From assembly GCA_038888615.1 (NCBI GenBank), contig JAWAID010000001.1, forward strand, positions 496,001 through 560,000: a stretch of DNA of 64,000 nucleotides. The letters are read 5' to 3'. The DNA comes from Candidatus Korarchaeum sp. (GTDB lineage: Archaea; Korarchaeota; Korarchaeia; Korarchaeales; Korarchaeaceae). Below, one piece after another: positions 25,396 through 34,108 of this stretch (its first letter is position 1; the number at the start of each line of letters is the position of its first letter). The notes beneath the pieces were generated by a model, which had not been told where the DNA came from, made no database searches, and worked only from the letters and a program-made list of their open reading frames with translations. Both the position numbers and the translations under genes were made by a program.

Positions 25396-26673
25396 CTACG
25401 GCAATATCCTATCTGGGTCTCTCGGGAACAGGGAGGCCTCCTTGACGCTACTGAGGTCTAGCATCTTCATTAAAAGTCTCTCTATACCTATCGCGAATCC
25501 ACCGTGGGGTGGGGCTCCGTAAGCGAAGAACTTAGTAAACCACTCTAAGCCCCCAGGGTCGAGACCCTTCTCCTTTATCTGAGATATTAGGACATCGTAT
25601 CTATGCTCCCTTTGGCCACCACTGCTCAGCTCTAACCCCTTGTAGAGGAGATCTACGCTTCTAGCCCAAGTTTCATCCTCTTTCATGACGTAAAACGGCT
25701 TCACTTTGAACGGAAAGCGGTTCACGAAGAAGAAGTCCGAGTCATACTCTTCCTTCACGTACTGCCACAGGATCCTCTCGCCCTCAGTGTCGTAATCCTC
25801 TCCGTACTCCACTACCTTCCCGTAATCTGCCAATATATCGTAGATCTTAGGAAACCTGAGCTCAGGAAACGGAGTCTTAGGGATATCTAAGTCCACTTTG
25901 AGTACCTCCAGCTCCTTAGACCTCTCCTCAACAACTCTCTTTATCCCTTCCCTGATTATCTCCTCTTCGATTCTCATCGTGTCCTGCTCGTTTTCGATGA
26001 AAGCCATCTCAACAGCTAATGATCTGAATTCGCTTAAATGTCTTGGAGTACGGCTTAATTCCGCTCTCCAATTTGTTCCCAGGTCGTAAATCCTCTCGAA
26101 GCCCCCTAAGATCGTCAACTGCCTGTGAAGTTGAGGATCCTGTCTCAAATAGGCCTCTTTATCAAAGTAATCTACCTTGAAGACCTCCGCCCCACTCTCA
26201 CTCGCGGCTCCTATCAAAGCTGGTGTGAAGACCCTGATGAAGCCCCTCCTCCTGAGGCAATCCTCCATCCCATCGAGCAGTGAGGACTGTATCTTGAAGA
26301 TTGCTTGGACCTCTGGTCTCCTCAAATCTAGAGGTCTGTTATCGAATCTAGTGGGGACATGCGCCGGAACCTTCCAATTTGGATCCAAAGGAAGCTGAGG
26401 ACTCGCATATGAGTGTACTATTATCTTCTCCGGTATCACCTCTCTATCAGCTCCTAAAGCGATCTTCTCCGTGACTTCCCTTCCTAAAACTTCTATTACG
26501 GACTCCTGTGTCAAATTCTCCGTTAACTCGAATAAACTATCATCAACGAATCCCTTTTTCATCGTTACTTGAATTCTCTCATTCCAGTTCCTGATAATCA
26601 CGAACCTCACTTTTCCGAGACTCCTTACCTCGCTCACCCATCCGTGCACTTTTACTCGAGCTTCTTCACCCAT
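25396..26673 (-). CDS. aspS: aspartyl-tRNA synthetase, archaeal type
   Basis: 425 residues, class II. An N-terminal OB-fold anticodon-binding domain (VHGWVSEVRSLGKVRFVIIRNW) is followed by the catalytic core with motif 2 (DLGTNWRAELSRTPRHLSEF) and motif 3 (GFAIGIERLLMKML). Length and end (SLFPRDPDRILP) match archaeal AspRS. Whether it also charges tRNA(Asn) cannot be judged by eye. The ATG overlaps the end of ileS by 22 bases, so the two genes form an operon. Confidence 0.94.
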   Translation of the reverse strand: MGEEARVKVHGWVSEVRSLGKVRFVIIRNWNERIQVTMKKGFVDDSLFELTENLTQESVIEVLGREVTEKIALGADREVIPEKIIVHSYASPQLPLDPNWKVPAHVPTRFDNRPLDLRRPEVQAIFKIQSSLLDGMEDCLRRRGFIRVFTPALIGAASESGAEVFKVDYFDKEAYLRQDPQLHRQLTILGGFERIYDLGTNWRAELSRTPRHLSEFRSLAVEMAFIENEQDTMRIEEEIIREGIKRVVEERSKELEVLKVDLDIPKTPFPELRFPKIYDILADYGKVVEYGEDYDTEGERILWQYVKEEYDSDFFFVNRFPFKVKPFYVMKEDETWARSVDLLYKGLELSSGGQREHRYDVLISQIKEKGLDPGGLEWFTKFFAYGAPPHGGFAIGIERLLMKMLDLSSVKEASLFPRDPDRILP

Positions 26674-29606
26674 ATGAACACCTTCCTCCCGTCAATCTCC
26701 CACTCCTTACCGAGGGAAATACCTGAAACTTCCTCTGCGCTCTCAACGACGTGAATCGCATCTGCATCGGAATTCCAGGCTATATCCTCGTAGAAACTCT
26801 CAACAGCCTTTCTTACAGCATCATCTCCCTGTATGTAAATCTCTATCCTCTCGACGCCCAGTGTAAGGCCTAGCTCCTTTCTCATGAGTTGGATTCTCCT
26901 TATTATCTCTCTGGAGAGGCCCTCAAGGATCTCTTCCTCTCCGATCTCCAGCGAGATGTAAATCTTTCCTCCGTTAAAGCTACCTTCGGACCATCTTCCC
27001 CCTTCTGGTGGGCTCCCCAACTCTAAACTCTTCACGTTAGCCTCTACCGCTATGACCTCGGCGAACTTCTCGACAACCCTCCTTACTTGGGGGTTTTCTG
27101 AGGAGATTATCATCTCTCTGAGGGGTTGTCTCCTCTTAAGACCTGCATTGGCCCTAGCTTGGCCTGATGAACTTATTATCATTTTCGCTACTTCCATCAA
27201 GGACTCCAGCTCTTTATCTATCAGGGAGTCATCCGGCTGGGGAAGGGGAAGCATGTTAACGCTATCAGGATCTCCCTCCATCCTAAGAGAATCCAAGTAG
27301 ATCTTCTCGGCTAAGAAGGGAGTCACGATGGATAGGTAAGGTAGGGTCTGCTTGAGTACATGATAAAGCACACTGGACCACTCCAAGGAAACGGACTCGT
27401 CTCTAGACCTAATCTTCCTCCTCGAGACCCTGAGGTATAGATGGCTGACATCCTCCACCAGGAAGTTGATGACCTCGTTAGCAGCGATGTGGAGACTATA
27501 GTCCTCCATAGCCTCTCTGAAGTTCTTCATCATCGTGTTCAACCTGGAGATCAACCACTTATTTATAGGGTCCTTTACCTCTATCCCGTCTAGGGACCTG
27601 ACCTCCCTATCTCCTATGTAGGTTGATGCGAAAACGTACACGTTCCATATTACGTTCAATTTCCTCTCCATCTCCTCCATACCTTTCCAGGAGAATCTTA
27701 AATCCTGCCATGGAACCTTGGTCAGTACAAAAGCCCTGAAGCAGTCCCTTCCATGCCTCTTTATTATCTCCTGAGGAGGTACGTAGTTCCCGAGTCTCTT
27801 GTGCATCTCCCTGCCCCTCTCATCTAACATGAAACCGTGCATTAGAACGGATTTGTAGGGGGCCCTACCGAACAACAGAACTCCTATCCTGAGTAGTGAG
27901 AAGAACCATCCTCTCACTTGATCATGTCCCTCAGTTATGAAGTCAGCTGGAAATATCTCATCGAAGGGTTCTCTGCTCTTGTACGGATATCCGAAGCTAG
28001 CGAAGAAGGACACTCCTGAATCATACCATACATCCATTATATCAGGGATCCTTCTCATATTCCCCCCGCAGGACTTGCAGGAGAAGGAAACGTTATCCAC
28101 CCAAGGCCTATGTAAGTCCTCCAGCTTCACACCGGACCTCTCCTCCAACTCTCTAGACGATCCCACTACCTCGAGATTACCGCAGCTATCACAGACCCAT
28201 ATCGGTATCGGTATACCCCAGTAGCGTTGCCTCGATATTATCCAGTCCCCAACGCCCAGTAACCAGTCCCTAAACCTCCTCTCCCCACCCCATCTGGGAA
28301 CCCACTTCACACTATCGCTCTCGCTGAGGAGCTTCTCCCTTATGTCCGAAAGCTTGATGAACCACTGTCTCGTCGTCCTTATTATGAGGGGAGTGTCACA
28401 CCTCCAACATACTGGGTACTTGTGTATTATCGTTCCCTTAGCTAGAAGGGCCCCTCTACTCTCTAAATCCCCTATTATCAGACTATTGGCTTCTCTCACA
28501 TTTAAACCAGCGTACTTTCCAGCTTCGGAGGTGAAAGCACCCCTCTCATCAACAGGGCTCCTAACGGGGAGCTCGTACCTTAAGCTCATCTCAAAGTCCT
28601 CCCTCCCATGCCCAGGGGCTACGTGAACGCAACCGCTCCCCTCCTCCATAGATACGTACTCAGAGCTCAGGATCACCTTATGAGAATCCTTAAGGCTCTT
28701 CTGAAGGTCTACTATATCCTCCAGAGGGTGCTCGTATCTTAAACCCTCTAGGGAGCCTCCTTGGAATTCCTCCAGAAGCTCGTAATGCTTGATCCCAGAC
28801 TCTCTCACTACATGTTCTAGCCTTTTCTCAGCTAATATCAGCACTCCCGCGTCCGTCTTAACCCTAACGTACTTCTCATCGGGATGAACCATTACCGCTA
28901 CGTTAGCTGGCAGTGTCCAAGGGGTCGTGGTCCATATAACTAGGTACTCATCCCTTCCGACTACCTTGAACTTGACGAATATCGAGGGGTCCATCATATC
29001 CTTGTAACTCTCACTGACCTCGTAATCCGAAAGCACCGTCTCGCATCTTGGGCACCAGTGCACGGGTCTCTCACCCTGATAAAGTCTTCCCTCTTCCCAG
29101 ATCCTCTTCAATCCCCACCAAGCGCTCTCTATGTACTCTCTATCGTAAGTCTTATAGGGGGAGCTCCAATCAAGTGAGACCCCGAACTCCTTGAAGTGCT
29201 TGGTCATGGATTCTATGTTCTTCGAGGCTAATTCTCTGCACTTCTCCACGAATTTATCTATTCCAAAATTCTCTATATCCTTCTTTGAGGAAAATCCGAG
29301 GGCTTTTTCCGTCATGACTTCTATCGGTAATCCGTGAGTATCCCAACCAGGTTTATCCAGTACCAGGTAGCCCTCTCCCCTCTTGAACCTCACTACAGCG
29401 TCCTTCACGATCTTATTCCATACGGTACCAGGGTGAGGTGTATCTGAGGATGGATAAGGAGGTCCATCTAAGAAATAGAACCTCTTCGATCGAGTCCTCG
29501 ATTCTCTGATCTTATCATAGATCTTCTTCTCTTCCCAGTACCTCAATATCTCCGATTCATAGTCCTTGGGACTGAGCAGTCTCCCCAGCCTTCTCATCTT
29601 ATGCAT
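26652..29606 (-). CDS. ileS: isoleucyl-tRNA synthetase
   Basis: 984 residues, class I, with the IleRS order: GPPYPSSDTPHPGT (HIGH-equivalent) at about residue 50, the large CP1 editing domain (TTTPWTLPANVAV), GWDTHGLP, WISRQRYWGIP, zinc-type CxxC pairs (CDSCG, CKSCGG), and EMHKRLGN in place of KMSKS. The C-terminal anticodon-binding domain is complete. Both class I signatures deviate from the bacterial consensus, as in some archaeal enzymes. ATTAAAAG near 29661-29669 is a plausible promoter with a leader of about 30 bases. Confidence 0.95.
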   Translation of the reverse strand: MHKMRRLGRLLSPKDYESEILRYWEEKKIYDKIRESRTRSKRFYFLDGPPYPSSDTPHPGTVWNKIVKDAVVRFKRGEGYLVLDKPGWDTHGLPIEVMTEKALGFSSKKDIENFGIDKFVEKCRELASKNIESMTKHFKEFGVSLDWSSPYKTYDREYIESAWWGLKRIWEEGRLYQGERPVHWCPRCETVLSDYEVSESYKDMMDPSIFVKFKVVGRDEYLVIWTTTPWTLPANVAVMVHPDEKYVRVKTDAGVLILAEKRLEHVVRESGIKHYELLEEFQGGSLEGLRYEHPLEDIVDLQKSLKDSHKVILSSEYVSMEEGSGCVHVAPGHGREDFEMSLRYELPVRSPVDERGAFTSEAGKYAGLNVREANSLIIGDLESRGALLAKGTIIHKYPVCWRCDTPLIIRTTRQWFIKLSDIREKLLSESDSVKWVPRWGGERRFRDWLLGVGDWIISRQRYWGIPIPIWVCDSCGNLEVVGSSRELEERSGVKLEDLHRPWVDNVSFSCKSCGGNMRRIPDIMDVWYDSGVSFFASFGYPYKSREPFDEIFPADFITEGHDQVRGWFFSLLRIGVLLFGRAPYKSVLMHGFMLDERGREMHKRLGNYVPPQEIIKRHGRDCFRAFVLTKVPWQDLRFSWKGMEEMERKLNVIWNVYVFASTYIGDREVRSLDGIEVKDPINKWLISRLNTMMKNFREAMEDYSLHIAANEVINFLVEDVSHLYLRVSRRKIRSRDESVSLEWSSVLYHVLKQTLPYLSIVTPFLAEKIYLDSLRMEGDPDSVNMLPLPQPDDSLIDKELESLMEVAKMIISSSGQARANAGLKRRQPLREMIISSENPQVRRVVEKFAEVIAVEANVKSLELGSPPEGGRWSEGSFNGGKIYISLEIGEEEILEGLSREIIRRIQLMRKELGLTLGVERIEIYIQGDDAVRKAVESFYEDIAWNSDADAIHVVESAEEVSGISLGKEWEIDGRKVFIWVKKLE

Positions 29607-29842
29607 AGGGTCGCACCCCTATCACCACTTTCCGTTCCAGTTCCCCGCTACTCTCGGTACTTTTAATGCTTCCGCAACGGAGGGAGTTACACACTCTCAT
29701 AACCCGGGAAGTATTACTACTAGCTCAACAAATGGATTTCAGGGTTGAATGAAGTAAGCTGTTATCTGATGGATCTCGAGAACTCATAACAAGTCTTGAG
29801 GCTGAACACTCTCCCTCCTAAGGGAACCTCGCCTAGTCAGCA
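29607..29842. other. intergenic region upstream of ileS
   Basis: Contains the probable ileS promoter on the minus strand. The remainder (about 29690-29842) shows no gene and no clear left end of the transposon remnant that follows at 29880. Confidence 0.4.
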
Positions 29843-29852
29843 GTTTTAAAAT
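29843..29852 (+). promoter_or_regulatory. TATA-like box ahead of the TnpB remnant
   Basis: GTTTTAAAAT on the plus strand would start transcription near 29873, just before the conserved tnpB remnant. It could drive an RNA covering the remnant and its right-end hairpins. Confidence 0.4.
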
Positions 29853-29879
29853 GAATATAGACATAGGGGGCTGTCGAGC

Positions 29880-30052
29880 GTGGTGATCCTCAACCCTACG
29901 AGTAAAAGATGCTCCAGATGTGGGATGATCAATGCCCCGAAGGGAGCTTAAGAATGCGGGTTGATAGGCAGCTAAATGCTGCCTTCAGATGGAGGGTCTT
30001 TCTCCAAGCCCTAAGCTCTTTAGAGCTGATGGCTCGGAGCGGTTCACCCTGA
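29880..30052 (+). pseudogene. decayed 3' end of an IS605-family tnpB
   Basis: The plus strand encodes LNPTSKRCSRCGMINAPKG (29889-29945), the first half of the TnpB/OrfB C-terminal zinc ribbon (TSxxCSxCG). A TAA at 29949 is followed in the same frame by ECG, and after a one-base frame change by VDRQLNAAFRW (from 29960), the conserved DRxLNAA segment carrying the last RuvC aspartate. The frame then ends at the TGA at 30050. A stop and a frameshift inside the catalytic region, and absence of the upstream four-fifths of the gene, mark it as a dead remnant. Confidence 0.8.
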
Positions 30053-30133
30053 CGGGAGGCCGATAATCCAGAGGCCGGTGAGTCCCAAGGGCTACGTGAG
30101 TCTAAGACTGCGTAGCTCAGAACCCCTACGCAG
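30053..30133 (+). mobile_element. IS605-type right end with omega-RNA-like hairpins
   Basis: Directly after the tnpB remnant lie a GGCC/GGCC stem (30059-30078), a short AGTCT/AGACT stem (30099-30109) and a perfect 8-bp hairpin, CTGCGTAG (30108-30115) with CTACGCAG (30126-30133) around a 10-base loop. In IS605-family elements the 3' part of tnpB and the right end encode the guide (omega) RNA and the hairpin recognised by TnpA. Naming this the right end is inference from position and structure. Confidence 0.55.
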
Positions 30134-30151
30134 AGGTCTACTTCTGACGCG

Positions 30152-30165
30152 TAATTTTTTTAAAG
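30152..30165 (+). promoter_or_regulatory. promoter of 5S rRNA
   Basis: TAATTTTTTTAAAG on the plus strand, centred about 22-24 bases before the 5S 5' end at 30181. Its T-run could also end transcription coming from the transposon remnant. Confidence 0.5.
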
Positions 30166-30180
30166 TGGATAAGTGGTATC

Positions 30181-30313
30181 GTGAGGGCGAGCGGCCATAG
30201 CGGCCAGGGACACACCCGGACCCATTCCGAACCCGGAAGTTAAGCCTGGCCGCGTTCCGCGGAGTACTGAGCTCCCCAAGGGCTCGGGAAACGCGGAAGC
30301 TGCTAAGCCCCAC
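30181..30313 (+). rRNA. rrf: 5S ribosomal RNA
   Basis: The plus strand carries the archaeal 5S core: GCGGCCATAGCGGCCAGGG, ACACCCGGACCCATTCCGAACCCGGAAGTTAAGCC (loop B/C and helix III), and GAGTACTGAGCTCCCC with GGGAAACGC (loops E and D). The termini pair as GUG/CAC and GGGC/GCCC with one bulged A, giving a 133-base molecule. No 16S or 23S gene lies in the window, so it is an isolated 5S gene, as in many Thermoproteota. Its last 11 bases overlap the 3' end of thiI on the other strand. Confidence 0.93.
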
Positions 30314-31427
30314 TGCAACCCTTCAGAAGCTCCTTTAGTCCGAATCTTTCAGCTACCTTAATGAAATCCCTCCAGCTCGCTACAGTCTTAGGTTTCATGG
30401 GCGCGAATGGGCACGGGTCCTTGTAAGTAATTGAGATGTCATAAGTCCCGATCTCCTTAGCCAACTTAACTATATCCTCCTTGTCCATACCTATGAGTGG
30501 CCTGAGGACGGGTTTCTCCAGGCACGTGCTCTCTACCTCGAGATTAGCTAGGGTTTGGGAGGCCACTTGTCCCAAGGAATCTCCTGTAACAATAGCATTA
30601 GCTCCGAGTTCCTCGGCTAATTTATTGGCAGTGGTGAGCATCCTCCTCTTACAAAGGAGGCAAGTCCATTCCCTAGAGCTCCTGCTCACTAAATCTCGGA
30701 GGAATGCGCCGTGCTCTATCACTATCGGCTTGAATTCCGTACCATAAGAGTACCTCTTCAGTACATCGACTATCCTCCTGAACGTCCCCTCCTCAGCTCT
30801 GCTTTTGGAGAAGTGCACCGGGATCACCTGAGCCCCTCTTCTCATGATCAGCCAGGCTGCCACTGGGCTATCGATACCTCCGGAGATCAGGGCAATGACC
30901 TTTCCCTGAGTACCTACCGGCAGCCCACCGTAACCTTTTATTCTCTCATCCGAAACGTAAGAATACCTCCCGACGAGTTCTACAATTATCTCCTGATCCG
31001 GCTCATTTAGATCCACAGCTCTTCCGGTCTTACTCTTCACTATAGCTCCCAACTCCTTCGCTAATTCTAAGGAGGTCATTGGGAATTCTTTCGTTACTCT
31101 CTGGACTCTTATAGCAAAGCTTCCCTTACTCCATTCAGCTACACGCTGAACAGCTTTCGCTATGAGATCTAGATCGGTATCTACCTCTATCGATGGACTA
31201 TATGAACTAACACCGAAGACGAGTTTTGTGAAATCCCTCGCTCTCGGATCCGAAGTGTAAACTATCAATCTAGCTGCTCTTTTGACTACTTTCAGGAAAT
31301 TGATGCCCTCATTTCTGTAAGTCTCTTCCAGATTTCTCTTTAAAGTTCTCTCCATTTGGTGTCTCACTCTTGGACTCTTTAGACCTATTTCCGAATACCT
31401 CACTACGAGAGAATCGAACTCCCTCAT
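30303..31427 (-). CDS. thiI: tRNA 4-thiouridine synthase ThiI (no rhodanese domain)
   Basis: 374 residues: ferredoxin-like N-terminal domain, THUMP domain, and a PP-loop ATPase with LISGGIDSPVAAWLIMRRG. It ends soon after the PP-loop domain and lacks the C-terminal rhodanese extension of E. coli ThiI, as in most archaea, where sulfur comes from another donor. It installs s4U8 in tRNA. The stop codon (complement of 30303-30305) lies inside the 5S rRNA sequence. The ATG at 31427 is about 30 bases from its TATA-like box. Confidence 0.92.
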   Translation of the reverse strand: MREFDSLVVRYSEIGLKSPRVRHQMERTLKRNLEETYRNEGINFLKVVKRAARLIVYTSDPRARDFTKLVFGVSSYSPSIEVDTDLDLIAKAVQRVAEWSKGSFAIRVQRVTKEFPMTSLELAKELGAIVKSKTGRAVDLNEPDQEIIVELVGRYSYVSDERIKGYGGLPVGTQGKVIALISGGIDSPVAAWLIMRRGAQVIPVHFSKSRAEEGTFRRIVDVLKRYSYGTEFKPIVIEHGAFLRDLVSRSSREWTCLLCKRRMLTTANKLAEELGANAIVTGDSLGQVASQTLANLEVESTCLEKPVLRPLIGMDKEDIVKLAKEIGTYDISITYKDPCPFAPMKPKTVASWRDFIKVAERFGLKELLKGCSGA

Positions 31428-31431
31428 ATCG

Positions 31432-31460
31432 TTTATTATATCCCTCAGGCCGCATATATA
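31432..31460. promoter_or_regulatory. divergent TATA boxes, thiI / polB
   Basis: TTTATTATA at 31432-31440 is centred 33 bases before the polB ATG at 31469. CATATATA at 31453-31460 is centred 30 bases from the thiI ATG at 31427 on the minus strand. Both boxes sit face to face in the 41-base gap, giving leaders of only a few bases. Confidence 0.5.
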
Positions 31461-31468
31461 GAAGCCAC

Positions 31469-33658
31469 ATGGGAGAGGGAGTTTACTTCCACATAGAGGA
31501 ACTTGAGGATGCCCTGGAGCTTTGGTTCTCAGGGGGGTCCAGTAAGAGGATTAAACAGAGGCCCTACTTCTACATCCTCCCGGAGGAAGAGGGTAGCGTC
31601 ACAGGTTTCTTGGAGAAGGAGAGGGTTAGGAGGAAAGTGATGGGGGTGGAGAGGGAGCTAATAAAGTTATACTTTAAGGACGAGAGATCCATGAAGAGAG
31701 CTATCAGAGCCCTAAAGAACCCTATAGAAGCTGGATTACCAGCCTGGCTCAAGTACGTACTAGATGAGGGACTAGTTCCCTTCAGCACCCCTGGTCCTGA
31801 GGGTGGGAAAGGGGGAGGTATGGAGGACCTGAGGAAGCTCTTCTTCTCAGGTATTGTTTACAGTGAGGACGGTTTCCCAATAGAAGGGAAGAGCCCTCTG
31901 GTTGCTATCTCTTACGCCATAGACGAAGGTCCTGTTGAGGTAATTCACACAGCGGATGTGGACGATTCCTCAGTGATAAGGGAGTTCTCCTCACTGATAG
32001 TTAAGGAGGATCCTGACGTCCTGATCGGCTACGGTCAAGATGCCGATGAATTCAAGCATATAATGGGACGTGCGAGGTCATTGGGAATCAGGTTTCAAGT
32101 GGGTAGAGACGGATCAGAGCCTGTTGAGACTGGGAAGTTCTTCAGAGGTACGATAATTGTCGAGAACAGGATCAGAGGGAGGGCAAACCTGGATCTGTTC
32201 TCAGTAGCTTGGAGGGACTTCCCCTACCTCCCTGAGAGGACATGGTATGAGCTAGCTGATGAGCTCGGTGTGGAGAGACCCAAGGTGATGATGAAGTTCA
32301 GGATAGCTGATGCCTGGAAGCATGATAAAGATGCTACTTTATCGTATTTAAAGAGAAAATTAAATACAATAATCGGTATATACTCTAAGGTAATCGATTA
32401 CCAAGTCGAGTTATCGAGGATGTCCCTCATACCGATCCATAGGCTGCTCAGGAGCTCTGTTGGTGAGATAGTGGAGGCTATATTACTTAGGGAGGCTAGA
32501 AGCAGGGGTTGGGTAGCTTCCCAGATCGTTCAGAAAGCTAGGGAGGACTACGAGGGAGGTTTCGTATGGATGAAATCCCCAGGTATTTATGAGGACATCT
32601 GCTACTTGGACTTCGCTAGCATGTATCCCTCCATAATGATCCTGCACAACATAAGCTTCGAGACGGTCGATCCGCATGAGGGCTTATGCGGGGATCTGGA
32701 GGAGGTCAGCGTAGAGGGAGTTAAAGCTAGGGTGTGCAGGGATAAGAGGGGGCTAGTTCCAGGGGTCGTTGAGAAGCTTATGGAGGAGAGATACAAGGTA
32801 AAGGAATCTCTTAGAAAACTTAAACGGGACGATGTTGAGTACAGGAGATTGGAAGCCGCTCAAAAGGCGATAAAAGTAGTTACTAATGCGATATATGGAT
32901 ATATGGGATGGGAAAGCGCTACTTTCAAGAACTTAACTGCAGCCAGACTGACCTCGGCCTACGGTAGGTCCTACATAAAGAAGGTGAAGGATTTACTTGA
33001 ATCTAAAGGTCTTGACGTCATTTACGTTGATACAGATGGTATTCAATTCATTGGAGGGGGCTGCGAGAGCGTAATAGATGAGGTAAATACCGTGCTACCA
33101 TTGAGACTCGAACTCCGCTATAAGGCTTTAAGGGGGATCTACTTAGCCAAGAAGAAGTACGCTCACATCTTAGAGGACGGTGGGGTGATAGCGAGGGGTT
33201 TAGAGTTCGTGAGGAGGGATTACCCCAAGATCGTTAAGGATGCCCAACGCGAGGTCGTTGAGATGATCCTGAAGGGGGAGAAGGATAAGGTCGGGGAATT
33301 AGTAGAGAGGTTCAGGAGGAGGATCCTTGAGGGTGACTTAGAGAAGGAAGATCTGATCATGTTTGAGACAATGGGTAAGGAGGAGGAGAAGTTCGAGAGA
33401 ATGACCAAGGGCCTAAGGGTTTCTCTATGGCTTAGGGAGAATAAGGGGATTGAATTGCACAGGGGTCAGGTTCTAAGGATTATTATCATTAAAGGCCCGG
33501 GAAGCGTGACGGAGAGAGCTAGGCCAGCGGAGTTCTTCGATGTGGAGGACGCGGACCTAGGTTATTATCTGGACCTGTTAAATCAGGTCATGGAGAGGAC
33601 CCTCGCCCCTCTGAGGGTGAGTGAGGATAAGAGGGGAGGGTTGGAGTATTGGTTCTGA
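31469..33658 (+). CDS. family B DNA polymerase with degenerate 3'-5' exonuclease
   Basis: About 729 residues. The polymerase motifs are intact: motif A DFASMYPSI (Asp381), motif B KVVTNAIYG (Lys469) and motif C VDTDG (Asp521, Asp523). The exonuclease domain keeps the fold but not the acidic residues: LFFSGIVYSED occupies the Exo I (DIE) site, GYGQDADEF the Exo II (NxxxFD) site, and no YxxxD Exo III is evident. It should polymerise but not proofread. I start at the ATG at 31469, placed by the TATA box at 31432; upstream in-frame codons run into thiI. A second, proofreading family B enzyme lies at 47909. Confidence 0.88.
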   Translation: MGEGVYFHIEELEDALELWFSGGSSKRIKQRPYFYILPEEEGSVTGFLEKERVRRKVMGVERELIKLYFKDERSMKRAIRALKNPIEAGLPAWLKYVLDEGLVPFSTPGPEGGKGGGMEDLRKLFFSGIVYSEDGFPIEGKSPLVAISYAIDEGPVEVIHTADVDDSSVIREFSSLIVKEDPDVLIGYGQDADEFKHIMGRARSLGIRFQVGRDGSEPVETGKFFRGTIIVENRIRGRANLDLFSVAWRDFPYLPERTWYELADELGVERPKVMMKFRIADAWKHDKDATLSYLKRKLNTIIGIYSKVIDYQVELSRMSLIPIHRLLRSSVGEIVEAILLREARSRGWVASQIVQKAREDYEGGFVWMKSPGIYEDICYLDFASMYPSIMILHNISFETVDPHEGLCGDLEEVSVEGVKARVCRDKRGLVPGVVEKLMEERYKVKESLRKLKRDDVEYRRLEAAQKAIKVVTNAIYGYMGWESATFKNLTAARLTSAYGRSYIKKVKDLLESKGLDVIYVDTDGIQFIGGGCESVIDEVNTVLPLRLELRYKALRGIYLAKKKYAHILEDGGVIARGLEFVRRDYPKIVKDAQREVVEMILKGEKDKVGELVERFRRRILEGDLEKEDLIMFETMGKEEEKFERMTKGLRVSLWLRENKGIELHRGQVLRIIIIKGPGSVTERARPAEFFDVEDADLGYYLDLLNQVMERTLAPLRVSEDKRGGLEYWF

Positions 33659-34000
33659 TTAGACCTTAAGGAACTTGAGAGGTAGATTGGATACCTGTCT
33701 CCTCGCGAGAGGCCTATTTATGGGTAAGGCCTCCTTCCTCTCCTCCTCAGCCCTAGGTCTGACTATGCCCAGGTAAACCGCGCAACTAACGCAGTAATAC
33801 CTGGTCTCGAGCCTCTTAGATACGTAAGCCCCCTGCCTCTCCAGATCCTTCCCTAAGCTCCCACCCACGGGGGATGTCCACCTGGTGACCTTGACGGCCT
33901 TATCGGCAGGAATGACTCTCCCGCATTGAGAACACTGAACAGTCCTCTCATGCCCGGAACCGCCCAGTTTCCTACCCCTGTTCTTCCTCTTTTTAGGCAT
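33659..34000 (-). CDS. rps26e: ribosomal protein eS26
   Basis: 113 residues. Begins MPKKRKNRGRKLGG and carries the zinc-finger pairs VQCSQCGRVIP and YYCVSCAVYLGIVR typical of eS26, a small-subunit protein shared by eukaryotes and several TACK archaea. Its presence supports the TACK assignment. The gene converges on polB with no base between the two stop codons. Confidence 0.93.
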   Translation of the reverse strand: MPKKRKNRGRKLGGSGHERTVQCSQCGRVIPADKAVKVTRWTSPVGGSLGKDLERQGAYVSKRLETRYYCVSCAVYLGIVRPRAEEERKEALPINRPLARRQVSNLPLKFLKV

Positions 34001-34108
34001 ACTCTCACCTTAGGTAGTATGAGTACACGAGAATAAAAGGTTTCCCTTCAGATCCAGTGACCCTTCCACGGATGAGCGGAGTGGGTGTTATTGGGGGAAG
34101 CACCTTCC

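Noticed and set aside
29870-30133. Hairpin-rich stretch as SRP RNA or RNase P RNA
   Set aside because: No GGAAG-type SRP helix 8 loop and none of the RNase P conserved blocks are present. The region translates to TnpB zinc-ribbon and DRQLNAA motifs, which explains it better.
31370-31468. N-terminal extension of the exonuclease-less polymerase
   Set aside because: It runs antisense into thiI and across both promoters. The ATG at 31469 matches the TATA spacing and the polymerase N-terminus.
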